Part shown: positions 36,883 through 46,942 of the stretch, piece by piece
Numbering within the stretch: position 1 is the stretch's first letter
Layout: each line of letters starts with the position of its first letter
Origin: an uncultured Bacteroidota bacterium
Lineage (GTDB): Bacteria; Bacteroidota; Bacteroidia; Chitinophagales; Chitinophagaceae
Length of the DNA: 64,000 nucleotides
NCBI GenBank assembly: GCA_903927185.1
Contig: CAIYLW010000053.1
Span: forward strand, 1-64,000
Direction: 5' to 3'
Made by a program: the position numbers and the translations under genes
The notes under the pieces: model-generated
Seen by the model: the letters and a program-made list of their open reading frames with translations, nothing else
Databases searched by the model: none
Told to the model about the DNA's origin: nothing

Positions 36883-37263
36883 CTATCTTTCGTAATATGG
36901 AATTTCATCATGAGATACCGATTCCTCTTGTTGCCAAAAAGCAGGTGTTACAGTATGTCCATCAGGAGTTCTTAATAATCTGCCAAAAACTGCATTGATG
37001 GGATTGTATAACATATTTGTTACACCCATTGTAAATGTTTTTGGAACTTCAATTTCAGGCACTGCTGCTGTAATTTCTCCTTCTGTTACAAGTGCAGAAG
37101 GAACAACTTTCGCCGGAGCTGATGGCACTACTACCACTGTTAAATGATTATATTCCAATAATGGTTTCAAGAATGCAACTCTTTCTGGTGTTAAATTCTT
37201 TTCCACTACTATGCACCTAACTCCATCCAGTTCTTCTAAAAGATGATTTGTATTGATAGCCAT
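36883..37263 (-). CDS. Conserved-looking protein at the end of the nuo operon, function unknown
   Basis: A 126-residue soluble protein I cannot assign. It has a mixed alpha-beta N-terminal half (ELDGVRCIVVEKNLTPERVAFLKPLLE, then LTVVVVPS), a proline/valine-rich middle and a C-terminal segment TNMLYNPINAVFGRLLRTPDGHTVTPAFWQQ. No signal peptide, helix or metal motif is seen. It starts 22 nt after nuoN on the same strand, so it is very likely cotranscribed with complex I and may be an assembly or stability factor; that role is inference only. Confidence 0.6.
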   Translation of the reverse strand: MAINTNHLLEELDGVRCIVVEKNLTPERVAFLKPLLEYNHLTVVVVPSAPAKVVPSALVTEGEITAAVPEIEVPKTFTMGVTNMLYNPINAVFGRLLRTPDGHTVTPAFWQQEESVSHDEIPYYER

Positions 37264-37285
37264 AACACTAGGATATTGAATGATT

Positions 37286-38695
37286 TTAAAAATTGCAAAG
37301 GTTGTAAATAGTTTCGTAAATCCAACTTAAGAAACCTGTACTAATGATGCCTATTAAACATATCATCATAGCCAATTTTGGTAAAGCAGGAACCATGATT
37401 TTTTGAATTGGATTTTCGTTTTCATCCATGAACATAGCCTTCACTACTCGTAAATAGTAATAGAATGATATAATCATGTTTAATGCTGCAAAAATAATCC
37501 AAACATAATTACCCCTTTCAGCACCTGCCATGATGAGGAAAAATTTACCAAAGAATCCAGCAGTAGGAGGTACTCCTGCCAATGAAAACAAAGCTATCGC
37601 CAATACCCAAGAAAGAAATGGATTGGTTTTATAAAATCCTTTGAAATCTGACACATTTTCTTTTCCTGTACTTGCTGATACTATTGAAATAACTCCAAAA
37701 GCAGCAATGTTTGAAAATAGATAAATCAACAGAAAGTATATCACTGAAGCCATTCCCAATTTTGATACACCAGAAAGACCTATTAAAATAAAACCCACTT
37801 GCGCAATAGATGAAAAAGCTAGAAATCTTTTCATATTATCCTGACGAATTGCAAATAGGTTTCCTATTAAAATGGTAAGCACACTCAATAAGAAGATCAT
37901 GAAATACCATTGTGGTTCCAGGTTTCTAAAAACAGTAAACATCACTGTCATAAAAATGAACAAGATGGCCGATTTCGAAATTACTGATAGATAAGCTGTC
38001 ACTGCAACAGGAGCACCTTCATATACATCAGCTGTCCATAAATGAAAAGGTACTACAGACATTTTAAAACTAAATCCACCCAATATTAAAATGAATATAA
38101 AAATTTCCATGGGGCCCCCATGTATTAAAAGAGCGATTTCATTAAAAAATAAACTTCCTGTAACACCGTAAAGTAAAGAGATTCCAAAAAGCATTAACGC
38201 AGATGAAAAAGCAGATGAAATAATCATTTTCATGGCAGCTTCAGAAGACTTTCTTTTTTCTAAATCAAAATTTGCTAAAGCGGCTAATGGAATAGTGGAT
38301 AATTCAAGACCTAAATAAAATATTAATAAGTTGCCACTTGAAATCATAAAAAACATTCCTAATAACGTAGATAATAAAAGAATATAAAACTCCAGTAAAT
38401 GTTTATGCTCTTTAAGCCAAGGATATGCAATTAATGATATTAGGTAAACGCCTAAATTCAAAATATTTTTCTGCAAAAAAATCAGATCGTTCGAATGAAA
38501 CATTCCATTGAACAAACTTCCAGGTAAGTTGTAGAAGAAACCTGCAATCAGGTTTGCCAATAATAAAAAATTAATGCTATAGAGAAGTGTTTCATTTTTC
38601 CATTCCTTTGATCCTACTTTTATAAAAAGCAAAATAAAGATGATGGCGATAAGCATCCACTCAAACTTTAGTACTTGTAAGTATTCGTTCAACAT
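37286..38695 (-). CDS. nuoN: NADH-quinone oxidoreductase subunit N
   Basis: A 469-residue antiporter-like membrane subunit of complex I with about 14 helices. Landmarks include YLGLELSTIPLAALANF, PFHLWTADVYEGAPV, and LAFSSIAQVGFILIGL with the buried lysine/glutamate pattern of proton-pumping subunits. It is the last recognised nuo gene in the operon, 32 nt after nuoM. Confidence 0.96.
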   Translation of the reverse strand: MLNEYLQVLKFEWMLIAIIFILLFIKVGSKEWKNETLLYSINFLLLANLIAGFFYNLPGSLFNGMFHSNDLIFLQKNILNLGVYLISLIAYPWLKEHKHLLEFYILLLSTLLGMFFMISSGNLLIFYLGLELSTIPLAALANFDLEKRKSSEAAMKMIISSAFSSALMLFGISLLYGVTGSLFFNEIALLIHGGPMEIFIFILILGGFSFKMSVVPFHLWTADVYEGAPVAVTAYLSVISKSAILFIFMTVMFTVFRNLEPQWYFMIFLLSVLTILIGNLFAIRQDNMKRFLAFSSIAQVGFILIGLSGVSKLGMASVIYFLLIYLFSNIAAFGVISIVSASTGKENVSDFKGFYKTNPFLSWVLAIALFSLAGVPPTAGFFGKFFLIMAGAERGNYVWIIFAALNMIISFYYYLRVVKAMFMDENENPIQKIMVPALPKLAMMICLIGIISTGFLSWIYETIYNLCNF

Positions 38696-38727
38696 AATGT
38701 AAGTTTCAAATTTTCAGTAAGCAATTA

Positions 38728-40230
38728 TTAATGACTGATAACTGCCCCGAGTTTATTGATAATTATTTCAGTGCCTGGTTGTATTAAGTTGATAAGCCAA
38801 AAAGGAGCGATACCCACAATAAGAATTCCACTTATTAAAACAACTGCAGCAAATTTTTCGTTCCAGCTTGCATCACTTAATTTTTCATATGACTGATTTG
38901 TGATTGGCCCCATTATAGTTTTTCCAGCTGCTCTTAAAATATATACAGCTGTAACAACAATTGAGGCACAAGCAAGAATCGTTGCTAATCGATACATTTT
39001 ATCTGGATTCTGCCAGGATCCCATAAATATCGTCATCTCAGATACAAATCCACTAAACCCGGGTAAGCCTAAAGAACTAAGACCCGCAATAACAAACACA
39101 GTGGAAATAAAAGGCATTATCTTAAGCAATCCACCCAATTGTGCAACCATTCTTGTATGGGTTCTACTGTAAATCATTCCAATTGCTGCGAAGAAGAGGG
39201 CTGTCATTAATCCGTGAGATACCATCTGCATCACTGCTCCAGTAATGGATGTTTGTGTGAGCATGCCAATACCTAGTAAAACAAAACCACAATGGCTCAC
39301 AGAAGAATAGGCATTGATGTATTTTAAATCAGTCTGCATCATAGTAGCAAATGCTCCATATATAATTGCAATTGTAGCAAGAAGTATGATAACCCATGAA
39401 TATGCATGAGCTGCATCGGGCATTAAGAAAGTTGCTACCCTTAAACATCCATATCCGCCAAGCTTCATAGATATACCAGCTAAAAACATAGAAGCTGCGG
39501 TTGGTGCAGAAGCGTGTCCATCTGGCACCCATGTATGAAAAGGAAAGATAGCTGTGAAAATTCCAAAACCTAAAAAGGCAAATGGAAAAAATAATTTTTG
39601 AATTTCAATTGGGATATTCATTTTAGAAAGTAAAAGCAGATCAAATGTATGAGCACCAGTTGAGGTATGGGAATTGAAATAGATTCCAAATATTCCTACC
39701 ATTATTAAGGCCGATCCTCCCATTAACATCAATGCTAATTTCATGGCACTATACTCTTTCTTCCCACTGCCCCAAATACCAATTAAAAGAAATTTAGGAA
39801 TTACGGCAACTTCCAAAAAGAAAAACATAGTAAAGATGTCTAAAGAAATAAAGAACCCATAGGCACCCAAACTCAAGAGTAATAACAAAAAGAAAAACTC
39901 TTTAGAAAGCGTTTCCATATTCCAGGATACCAAAATGCCAGCTACAACTATAAAACTCGTAAGCAATATCATGGCAATAGAAATGCCATCTACCCCAATA
40001 TGATATTGTAAACCTAATGGAGTAAACCAATTTTGAATATATTCAAATAGCATTTGTGAAGTATTGCCTGCAGCTCTTTCTTTATAATAAGCCAACAATA
40101 ATTTTACAGCCATTCCTAACTGAAGCAAAGAACCTCCTAATGCGATCGTGCGAATCTGTTTTGAATTCTGTGCAATTAATATTGCTACAGCTGTAAACAG
40201 AGGAAATAATAAAAATAAAGTCAGATTCAT
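38728..40230 (-). CDS. nuoM: NADH-quinone oxidoreductase subunit M
   Basis: A 500-residue antiporter-like subunit forming one of the proton channels of complex I. Family motifs are FFLEVAVIPKFLLIGIWG, PFHTWVPDGHASAPTAAS, and INAYSSVSHCGFVLLGIG. I choose ATG 40230 (MNLTLFLLFPLFTA), 10 nt after nuoL; a TTG at 40266 would overlap nuoL and add a non-family leader. Confidence 0.96.
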   Translation of the reverse strand: MNLTLFLLFPLFTAVAILIAQNSKQIRTIALGGSLLQLGMAVKLLLAYYKERAAGNTSQMLFEYIQNWFTPLGLQYHIGVDGISIAMILLTSFIVVAGILVSWNMETLSKEFFFLLLLLSLGAYGFFISLDIFTMFFFLEVAVIPKFLLIGIWGSGKKEYSAMKLALMLMGGSALIMVGIFGIYFNSHTSTGAHTFDLLLLSKMNIPIEIQKLFFPFAFLGFGIFTAIFPFHTWVPDGHASAPTAASMFLAGISMKLGGYGCLRVATFLMPDAAHAYSWVIILLATIAIIYGAFATMMQTDLKYINAYSSVSHCGFVLLGIGMLTQTSITGAVMQMVSHGLMTALFFAAIGMIYSRTHTRMVAQLGGLLKIMPFISTVFVIAGLSSLGLPGFSGFVSEMTIFMGSWQNPDKMYRLATILACASIVVTAVYILRAAGKTIMGPITNQSYEKLSDASWNEKFAAVVLISGILIVGIAPFWLINLIQPGTEIIINKLGAVISH

Positions 40231-40240
40231 GTGATATAAT

Positions 40241-42175
40241 TTATTTCCACAGATAAATAAATGCAATAATTAATCCGGCAATTCCTCCAAAGAAATACAA
40301 AGCATAATCTTGCACTTTGCCTGATTGATATCCTTTAATTAATTCAGATAAACTGGCCGTTAATTTGGCCAATAAGTTCATCAGTCCATCCACTATATTT
40401 TTATCGAACCAAGCTGCAGGACGACCAATTAAATTGAACAAAACTTTCTTTGTGACAAATATGTATACTTCGTCAATATAAAATTTCCTAGATGCAGCTG
40501 TATAAAAACTGCCTAGTTGGATGGCAATTCTTTGCGGCAGTTCATTCGAAGTTTTGAATAATCTAGTGGCAAATAAAATTCCTGCAATAGCTAATGAAAC
40601 GGGTAAAACAGAGAAACTAATTGGAACACTTGAATGTATTGGATTTCCATCAGCTGTGATCCAACTTGAAATAGGAGCGAAGCCAGCAACTACTGCTAAA
40701 ATCGCCAATAAAATCAAGGGTATTTTCATAGTCCAGGTTCCTTCTCCATGATGAGCTTGATGCGTATCTGCTTCTTTACTCCAGAATATAGAATAGTATA
40801 AACGGAACATATAAAATGCTGTTAGTCCGGATGTTAAAAGTGCTACTGCATATACTAATTTGTTAGATTCAAAGGAAGCCATCAATATTTCCTCTTTACT
40901 AAAGAACCCAGAGAAAGGAGGAATGCCGGCAATTGCCAAACAGGCAATTAAAAAACTAAGATGTGTAATTGGCATCAACTTTCTTAATCCTCCCATATCC
41001 TTCATTTCATTGCTATGGACCATATGAATAACAGCACCGGCTCCAAGGAATAATAAGGATTTGAAAAAAGCGTGTGTAAATAAATGGAACATCGATCCCA
41101 TATATCCTAATCCTTCTTCGCCATGATATTTTGAAACGCCTAATGCAAACATCATATATCCAATCTGAGACATGGTTGAATAAGCTAAGACTCTTTTAAT
41201 ATCTGTTTGAGTACAAGCAATAACAGCAGCAAAAAAAGCAGAAAATGCGCCTGTATACATCACAACTTTTAATGCCTCCGGATTGGAAATTGCAAATACA
41301 GGAAATAATCTGGCTACTAAAAATACACCAGCAACAACCATGGTAGCCGCATGTATTAAGGCTGAAACGGGAGTAGGACCTTCCATTGCATCTGGTAGCC
41401 AGATATGTAATGGAAACATGGCAGATTTGCCTGCCCCGCCTATGAACACTAATAATAATCCCCATGTTAGTGCGGAAACCCCCAAAAAAGATGCGGCATT
41501 AATAGCTATAAGAAATGGAGAGCCAGTTGATGTTAATCTTTCTATGAGTACTCCAAAATCCAAAGTGTGAGAATAGAAAGACAAAATAAGTATACCAATT
41601 AAGAATCCAAGATCGGCAAAACGGGTTACTATAAATGCTTTTTTTGAAGCAGCAACTGCACTTGGTTTTTCGAAATAGAAACCAATTAATAAAAAAGAAG
41701 ATACACCTACTAATTCCCAAAATAAATAGATCTGGAAAATATTAGATGATAAAACAAGACCTAACATAGAAAATGTAAATAATGCTAGGAAGGCATAATA
41801 AGTAGCAAATCGAGTTTCGCCTTTCATATACCCTAGACTAAATAAATGAACCATTAATGAAACAAAGCTCACAACCACTAACATCATCACCGTAATGGGA
41901 TCAATTAAAATACCCATATCAATAGATATCCCTTTACTAAATTCTAGCCAGGTATATTTAACGACTTCTATTTTTTGATAAATACCATTTATTTTTCCAC
42001 TTACAAAAAAGTATTCGTAAGCAGTAACTAAGGATAAAAGGGTAGAGCTTAATAATCCCAGTGTTCCAATAATTCCTGCAGAATTTGTAAAATATTTTCT
42101 ACCAAATAATCCCAGTACAAAAAAACAGGCTAATGGAATGATGGGAATTAAAGCTATATAAATTGGATGACTCAT
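40241..42175 (-). CDS. nuoL: NADH-quinone oxidoreductase subunit L
   Basis: A 644-residue membrane subunit, the most distal proton channel, with the long lateral helix at its C-terminal end (last ~100 residues, ending IAGLIIAFIYLWK). Motifs: FWELVGVSSFLLIGFYF, PLHIWLPDAMEGPTPVSALI, RVLAYSTMSQIGYMMFALG. Length is in the usual 610-670 range. It lies between nuoK and nuoM as normal. Confidence 0.97.
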   Translation of the reverse strand: MSHPIYIALIPIIPLACFFVLGLFGRKYFTNSAGIIGTLGLLSSTLLSLVTAYEYFFVSGKINGIYQKIEVVKYTWLEFSKGISIDMGILIDPITVMMLVVVSFVSLMVHLFSLGYMKGETRFATYYAFLALFTFSMLGLVLSSNIFQIYLFWELVGVSSFLLIGFYFEKPSAVAASKKAFIVTRFADLGFLIGILILSFYSHTLDFGVLIERLTSTGSPFLIAINAASFLGVSALTWGLLLVFIGGAGKSAMFPLHIWLPDAMEGPTPVSALIHAATMVVAGVFLVARLFPVFAISNPEALKVVMYTGAFSAFFAAVIACTQTDIKRVLAYSTMSQIGYMMFALGVSKYHGEEGLGYMGSMFHLFTHAFFKSLLFLGAGAVIHMVHSNEMKDMGGLRKLMPITHLSFLIACLAIAGIPPFSGFFSKEEILMASFESNKLVYAVALLTSGLTAFYMFRLYYSIFWSKEADTHQAHHGEGTWTMKIPLILLAILAVVAGFAPISSWITADGNPIHSSVPISFSVLPVSLAIAGILFATRLFKTSNELPQRIAIQLGSFYTAASRKFYIDEVYIFVTKKVLFNLIGRPAAWFDKNIVDGLMNLLAKLTASLSELIKGYQSGKVQDYALYFFGGIAGLIIAFIYLWK

Positions 42176-42209
42176 GTTAACACTTATTGTTATAGATGAA
42201 TTCTTTTAT

Positions 42210-42524
42210 TTAATATTTCATTTCTGTTGCGTCTTCTACATCAATTGAATGGTGACTTCTGTACAAATTAATAATGATAGCTATAGCAACAGCTGCTTCT
42301 GCCGCAGCGATAGTTATCACAAAAATGGTAAAGAAAATACCATCTAGTTTTTCTGGATATAGGTATTTGTTGAATGCTACAAAGTTGATGTTCACACTGT
42401 TTAACATCAGCTCAATTGACATCAACATAGTAATCATATTTCTTCTAGTAAAAAGACCATAAATGCCAATGAAAAATAGACAGGTACTTAAAAAAAGAAT
42501 ATGCGTTAATGGGACTTCACTCAT
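42210..42524 (-). CDS. nuoK: NADH-quinone oxidoreductase subunit K
   Basis: A 104-residue, three-helix subunit with conserved membrane glutamates in MSIELMLNSVNINF and TIAAAEAAVAIAI, used in proton transfer. Start ATG 42524 lies 6 nt after nuoJ and the gene is 34 nt before nuoL. Confidence 0.96.
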   Translation of the reverse strand: MSEVPLTHILFLSTCLFFIGIYGLFTRRNMITMLMSIELMLNSVNINFVAFNKYLYPEKLDGIFFTIFVITIAAAEAAVAIAIIINLYRSHHSIDVEDATEMKY

Positions 42525-42530
42525 GACTTA

Positions 42531-43073
42531 CTATTGAATAGAGTTTTGAAAAGTTGTGGCTTCTTTATCATTTGACTTAAGGGCAATGACAATACAACCA
42601 ATCATTGCAGCCAATAATAAAATACTAATTAATTCAAAGGGTAATAAGTAACCAAAATCCTTTGTATCTAACATCTGTGTACCAATTTGATTTACACTCA
42701 AATTGAAAGCTGTGGTTGAAATTGGTTTGAAAGTATATAAACTAATGAGTCTAACTACAAACCCAGTTCCGAACAAAACAGCTAATGCAGAAAAAATACT
42801 TCTAATTAATATTGGTTTAGGCATTTCTTCCCCAGATTTAATAGTAAGAAAAATGGAGAAAATAATTAAAACTACAATGCCTCCTACATAAACGATAATT
42901 TGTACTGCAGCTAAAAATTCTAGCTGCATCCAAAAATATAGTGCGGCAATTCCAATTAGCGAAAATAATAACCATATAGATGCTCGGAATATTTTTCGAG
43001 TAGTTACAGCTAATACCCCTGTGCCAAGGATAAATGCTGAAATGATATAAAATATTATGGTAGCTGGACTCAT
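42531..43073 (-). CDS. nuoJ: NADH-quinone oxidoreductase subunit J
   Basis: A 180-residue subunit with five helices. The family segment LEFLAAVQIIVYVGGIVVLI (helix 3 region) is clear. It lies between nuoI and nuoK in the operon, 24 nt after nuoI. Confidence 0.95.
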   Translation of the reverse strand: MSPATIIFYIISAFILGTGVLAVTTRKIFRASIWLLFSLIGIAALYFWMQLEFLAAVQIIVYVGGIVVLIIFSIFLTIKSGEEMPKPILIRSIFSALAVLFGTGFVVRLISLYTFKPISTTAFNLSVNQIGTQMLDTKDFGYLLPFELISILLLAAMIGCIVIALKSNDKEATTFQNSIQ

Positions 43074-43097
43074 GATTTATATTTCTTTAAATATTTT

Positions 43098-43574
43098 TTA
43101 TTCTACACCCGCTTTCAATTTTGAATCGGGTTTATTTAAACGTTTCGTTAGTTGGCCACGATTAAATACACTGTGTTCAAAAGTATTTGCCATATTAATT
43201 GCAGCGGTTGGACAGGCTTCTACACAAAGGCCACACATTGTACATAATTCTAGATGGTATACAAAAGTGTCGATAGCTTTTTTCTTTTTCCCTTCCGGAC
43301 TGATATCGAATTTGTTGATGATTTTTATAGTGCCGTTCGGACAAGCCAATTCACATGCTGAGCAACCGGTACAAGCATGTTCATTATTTTCGTCATGAGC
43401 CATTACAACTTCTCCTCTGAAACGCTCTGGAAGTATTAGAGTCTCCCTGTTGTCGGGGTACTCTTCTGTGATAATTTCTTTATGATGCGTAAAATAATAG
43501 CCGGTTCGATTCATACCTACCAGCAATGATTTCATAGCTCCATAAACATCTTTTACATAATCTACTATAAACAT
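43098..43574 (-). CDS. nuoI: NADH-quinone oxidoreductase subunit I (two 4Fe-4S clusters)
   Basis: A 158-residue iron-sulfur subunit of the peripheral arm. Two ferredoxin motifs are intact: CTGCSACELACP (about residues 67-78) and CTMCGLCVEACP (about 107-118). The lead-in ENNEHACTGC and the N-terminal segment are of the Bacteroidota type. It is the only peripheral electron-carrying subunit besides nuoB retained here, since nuoE, nuoF and nuoG are absent. Confidence 0.95.
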   Translation of the reverse strand: MFIVDYVKDVYGAMKSLLVGMNRTGYYFTHHKEIITEEYPDNRETLILPERFRGEVVMAHDENNEHACTGCSACELACPNGTIKIINKFDISPEGKKKKAIDTFVYHLELCTMCGLCVEACPTAAINMANTFEHSVFNRGQLTKRLNKPDSKLKAGVE

Positions 43575-43593
43575 CGTAAAGTTTTATTTCAAT

Positions 43594-44670
43594 TTAAAAA
43601 TGCCATCCTTTAATTGCTACCAAAGTCATCACTATCAAATTCACCATACTGATTGGCAACAAATATTTCCACTCTAAATTCAATAATTGGTCAACACGTA
43701 ATCTTGGGAAAGTCCACCTAAACCACATAATTAAAAAGATCATAAAGAAAGTTTTTCCGAAGAACCAAAAGAAGGATGGAATATAATCCATGATATGATT
43801 GAACGATTCCCAATTGCCAATATGAAAAGGCATCCATCCACCTAAGAATAACGTAGCTCCAATGGCGCAAACAATAAATATATTGATGTATTCAGATAAG
43901 AAGAATAAAGCAAATTTCATTCCTGAATATTCGGTATGGAATCCAGCTGTTAATTCAGACTCTGCTTCAGACAGATCAAATGGAGCTCTGTTAGTTTCAG
44001 CTGTTATTGCGATAATAAATATGACAAAAGAAATGATTGCAGGAATATGAGCTTTAAATAACCACCATCCATTTTGTTGTGAAAGTACAATGTCGTTAAT
44101 ATTCAAACTACCAGTTAAAACAATAATAGATAGAACAGATAATCCAACAGATAATTCATAACTAACCATCTGGGCCCCACTTCTCATAGCACCTAATAAA
44201 GAGTATTTATTATTGCTTGCCCAACCTGCAATTAATATTCCAATTACAGAAACAGAAGAAATTGCTGAAACATATAAAACCCCAATATTAATATCCCAAA
44301 TATGAAATCCCTTAGCAAAACCAATTGGTGCTAATATTAACATAGATACTATCATAACTATAAAAGGAGCAAGATTAAATAGAAACTTGTCAGCCCCATC
44401 AGGAGTAAGTCCTTCTTTCATAATCAGTTTAATAGTATCAGCTGTACTTTGTAATAGTCCTAAAGGCCCAACACGATTTGGTCCTAATCGAATTTGAATC
44501 CATGCTGCCACTTTTCTTTCCATAATTACCAATACTAAACCTAGAGCAGCAAATAATGCAATTGCTAATATTCCTACTATCACGAATTCAATTAGCAGGG
44601 CCCAAGTTGGTGGAAAGGTTTTATTTAACCAATCCTGAACGAGTTTTGTTAAAGTTTCTAAACTAAACAT
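43594..44670 (-). CDS. nuoH: NADH-quinone oxidoreductase subunit H
   Basis: A 358-residue membrane subunit forming part of the quinone site. Motifs: ERKVAAWIQIRLGPNRVGP, the loop RAPFDLSEAESELTAGF, and FFMIFLIMWFRWTFPRLRVDQL. About eight helices. It directly follows nuoD (35-nt gap), where nuoE, nuoF and nuoG would normally sit. Confidence 0.97.
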   Translation of the reverse strand: MFSLETLTKLVQDWLNKTFPPTWALLIEFVIVGILAIALFAALGLVLVIMERKVAAWIQIRLGPNRVGPLGLLQSTADTIKLIMKEGLTPDGADKFLFNLAPFIVMIVSMLILAPIGFAKGFHIWDINIGVLYVSAISSVSVIGILIAGWASNNKYSLLGAMRSGAQMVSYELSVGLSVLSIIVLTGSLNINDIVLSQQNGWWLFKAHIPAIISFVIFIIAITAETNRAPFDLSEAESELTAGFHTEYSGMKFALFFLSEYINIFIVCAIGATLFLGGWMPFHIGNWESFNHIMDYIPSFFWFFGKTFFMIFLIMWFRWTFPRLRVDQLLNLEWKYLLPISMVNLIVMTLVAIKGWHF

Positions 44671-44705
44671 TTATTGATGTTGTCTTAAGTAACAAAATAG
44701 TTTTA

Positions 44706-45821
44706 TTAACGGTCAATATCAGGTATCACTAAATCTAATGTTCCCATTGATGCAATTAAGTCTCCAATTTTTCCTCCTCTGGTTATATGATCTAAACAAG
44801 AAAGATTGGAAAATCCTGGTGAGCGGAATTTAATTCTGTAGGGAGTTGTTCCTCCTTCACTAACAATATAAACTCCTAATTCGCCTCTTGCAGTTTCTAC
44901 TCTTTGATAGTATTCACCTTTGGGTAATTTTAAAACCGCCTTTGTTTTTGCTTGAAAATCTCCCTCAGGGATATTGTCAATTAGTTGTTCAATAATTTTA
45001 ATGGATTCATTCATCTCTCTCAACCGAACCATATAGCGAGCAAATGAATCTCCCTCTGTTTCTAAAATTTCATCAAATTCAAGGGAATTATAAATTTCAT
45101 AAGGATACAATTTTCGAACATCGCAAGAAACCCCGCTACCTCTTGCTGCGGGACCTGTTACTCCGAAACTAATAGCTGCTTCTTTAGATAAAACGCCCAC
45201 ACCTTTCATACGATTTTGGAAAATGATATTGCCTGTAACCAATTCATCGTACTCGTGAATTTTACGTTTATACAAAGTCAGGAAATTCTTAACCCTATTT
45301 TGAAAATTCGGATGTAAATCTATCATTACCCCACCCGGAACCATATAGTTCATGGTAAGTCTTGCACCACAAGTTTCTTCCATGATATCATTGATGGTTT
45401 CCCGCTCTCTAAATGCGTGGAAGAATGGAGTAAATGCACCCAAATCCATAGCCATTGCACCCCACCATAATTCATGAGAAGCAATCCGTGTCAATTCATC
45501 CATTAATACACGAATAACTTGAGCTCTTGCAGGAATTTCAATCCCCAGGCCTTTTTCAACAGTAAGTGCACATGCATGGTTGTTGATATGTGCAGACAAA
45601 TAGTCCATTCTACTAGTAGTATAAATAAACTGCCTATAAGTAAGGCTCTCACACATTTTTTCAATTGAACGATGGATATAGCCCAAATGAGGTTCTACTT
45701 TTTTGATGGTTTCACCATTTAAAGTAATTATCAAATGCAACACCCCATGTGTTGCCGGGTGTTGTGGCCCCACATTGATTATTAAATCTCCTTCCGCTGT
45801 TTTGCCTATTTCTTCAACCAT
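44706..45821 (-). CDS. nuoD: NADH-quinone oxidoreductase subunit D
   Basis: A 371-residue 49-kDa-type subunit lining the quinone cavity. Motifs: NVGPQHPATHGVLHL, EPHLGYIHRSIEKM, GVTGPAARGSG, and the C-terminal DLVIPDIDR. Separate from nuoC (61 nt apart); in some relatives the two are fused. Length is typical for a lone NuoD. Confidence 0.97.
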   Translation of the reverse strand: MVEEIGKTAEGDLIINVGPQHPATHGVLHLIITLNGETIKKVEPHLGYIHRSIEKMCESLTYRQFIYTTSRMDYLSAHINNHACALTVEKGLGIEIPARAQVIRVLMDELTRIASHELWWGAMAMDLGAFTPFFHAFRERETINDIMEETCGARLTMNYMVPGGVMIDLHPNFQNRVKNFLTLYKRKIHEYDELVTGNIIFQNRMKGVGVLSKEAAISFGVTGPAARGSGVSCDVRKLYPYEIYNSLEFDEILETEGDSFARYMVRLREMNESIKIIEQLIDNIPEGDFQAKTKAVLKLPKGEYYQRVETARGELGVYIVSEGGTTPYRIKFRSPGFSNLSCLDHITRGGKIGDLIASMGTLDLVIPDIDR

Positions 45822-45882
45822 TTTTGTTGATTTGTTTTTTATAAGCCATCTCTGGCTTTTTTCTCAACTAAATAAAACTATC

Positions 45883-46338
45883 TTAAAGTTTAATCATATT
45901 AATAGGATCTTCATAATCCTTTCTGAGTGGGTATCCTACCCAATCATCTGTCAATAAAAGCCGTCTTAAATCTGGATGTTCCAGGAAAATAACTCCAAAT
46001 AAATCATATACTTCTCTTTCAAACAATTCCGCACCACGCCATATGTCGCTAACAGTTATTATTTCTGGTTTTTCTCTATCTAATTTCACTTTTACTACTA
46101 TATTATCAAGCGTAGTGGTTGATCTAAGATGATAAACCATGGTGAAATGCGTTTTCCAATCAATACAGGTTAAACAGAATAAAAAATTAAAAGGCATTGA
46201 TGCGAAATTCCTTAATTTTTGGGCAGACTCTTTCCAATCTGCAGCTTCTAATCCAATATTCAACCACTCACCAGTTTCTTCAAAACTGGCCTTGGATAAT
46301 ATTTCGCTGATGATTGTTTTTAATTCCTCGTTTGACAT
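45883..46338 (-). CDS. nuoC: NADH-quinone oxidoreductase subunit C
   Basis: A 151-residue 30-kDa-type subunit with the signature ELFEREVYDLFGVIFLEHPDLRRLLL followed by WVGYPLRKDY. I choose ATG 46338 (MSNEELKTII); a TTG at 46350 is in frame but adds only four residues. It lies 33 nt after nuoB. Confidence 0.93.
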   Translation of the reverse strand: MSNEELKTIISEILSKASFEETGEWLNIGLEAADWKESAQKLRNFASMPFNFLFCLTCIDWKTHFTMVYHLRSTTTLDNIVVKVKLDREKPEIITVSDIWRGAELFEREVYDLFGVIFLEHPDLRRLLLTDDWVGYPLRKDYEDPINMIKL

Positions 46339-46371
46339 AATTGAAGTCAATTATTAAATTGTACGATAATT

Positions 46372-46908
46372 TTATAAACCCGATTTCATTTGTTCGCGGG
46401 TCATTCCCATTTTTATTTTATCCTGTAAAGTAATCAGCGCATGTATCAATGCTTCTGGTCGGGGAGGGCATCCAGGAATATATACATCAACAGGAATTAT
46501 GTGATCAGCTCCTTTTACTACTGAATAGGTGTTATAAAAAAAAGGGCCTCCACTTATCGCGCAAGCCCCCATTGCAATTACATATTTTGGATCAGCCATT
46601 TGGTCATATAACCTTTTCAATACCGGAGCCATTTTATTAACAATGGTTCCTGCAATGATAATCACATCGGCCTGTCTAGGTGTAGCACGAGCTACTTCAA
46701 ATCCAAATCTTGAAAAGTCGTATTTCGGACCTGCTACTTGCATATATTCTATACCACAGCAACTTGTTGCAAATGTTAATGGCCACAAAGAATTTGATCT
46801 GGCCCAATTTACAAGCTCATCCAGCTTACTAAGAACAATTCCACCACCAGGTACTTCTTCAATATGGCCTGGGAATTCGTTTGTTGTTATATTTTCTGTT
46901 GAAATCAT
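46372..46908 (-). CDS. nuoB: NADH-quinone oxidoreductase subunit B (cluster N2)
   Basis: A 178-residue subunit holding the terminal 4Fe-4S cluster N2. The paired cysteines are in [10 protein letters not shown] (C50, C51), the others in MGACAISGG and IPGCPPRPE. It passes electrons to quinone. It is the second gene of the operon, 34 nt after nuoA. Confidence 0.97.
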   Translation of the reverse strand: MISTENITTNEFPGHIEEVPGGGIVLSKLDELVNWARSNSLWPLTFATSCCGIEYMQVAGPKYDFSRFGFEVARATPRQADVIIIAGTIVNKMAPVLKRLYDQMADPKYVIAMGACAISGGPFFYNTYSVVKGADHIIPVDVYIPGCPPRPEALIHALITLQDKIKMGMTREQMKSGL

Positions 46909-46942
46909 ATACGTAAATAGCGATTTTATAAATTGAAATATT

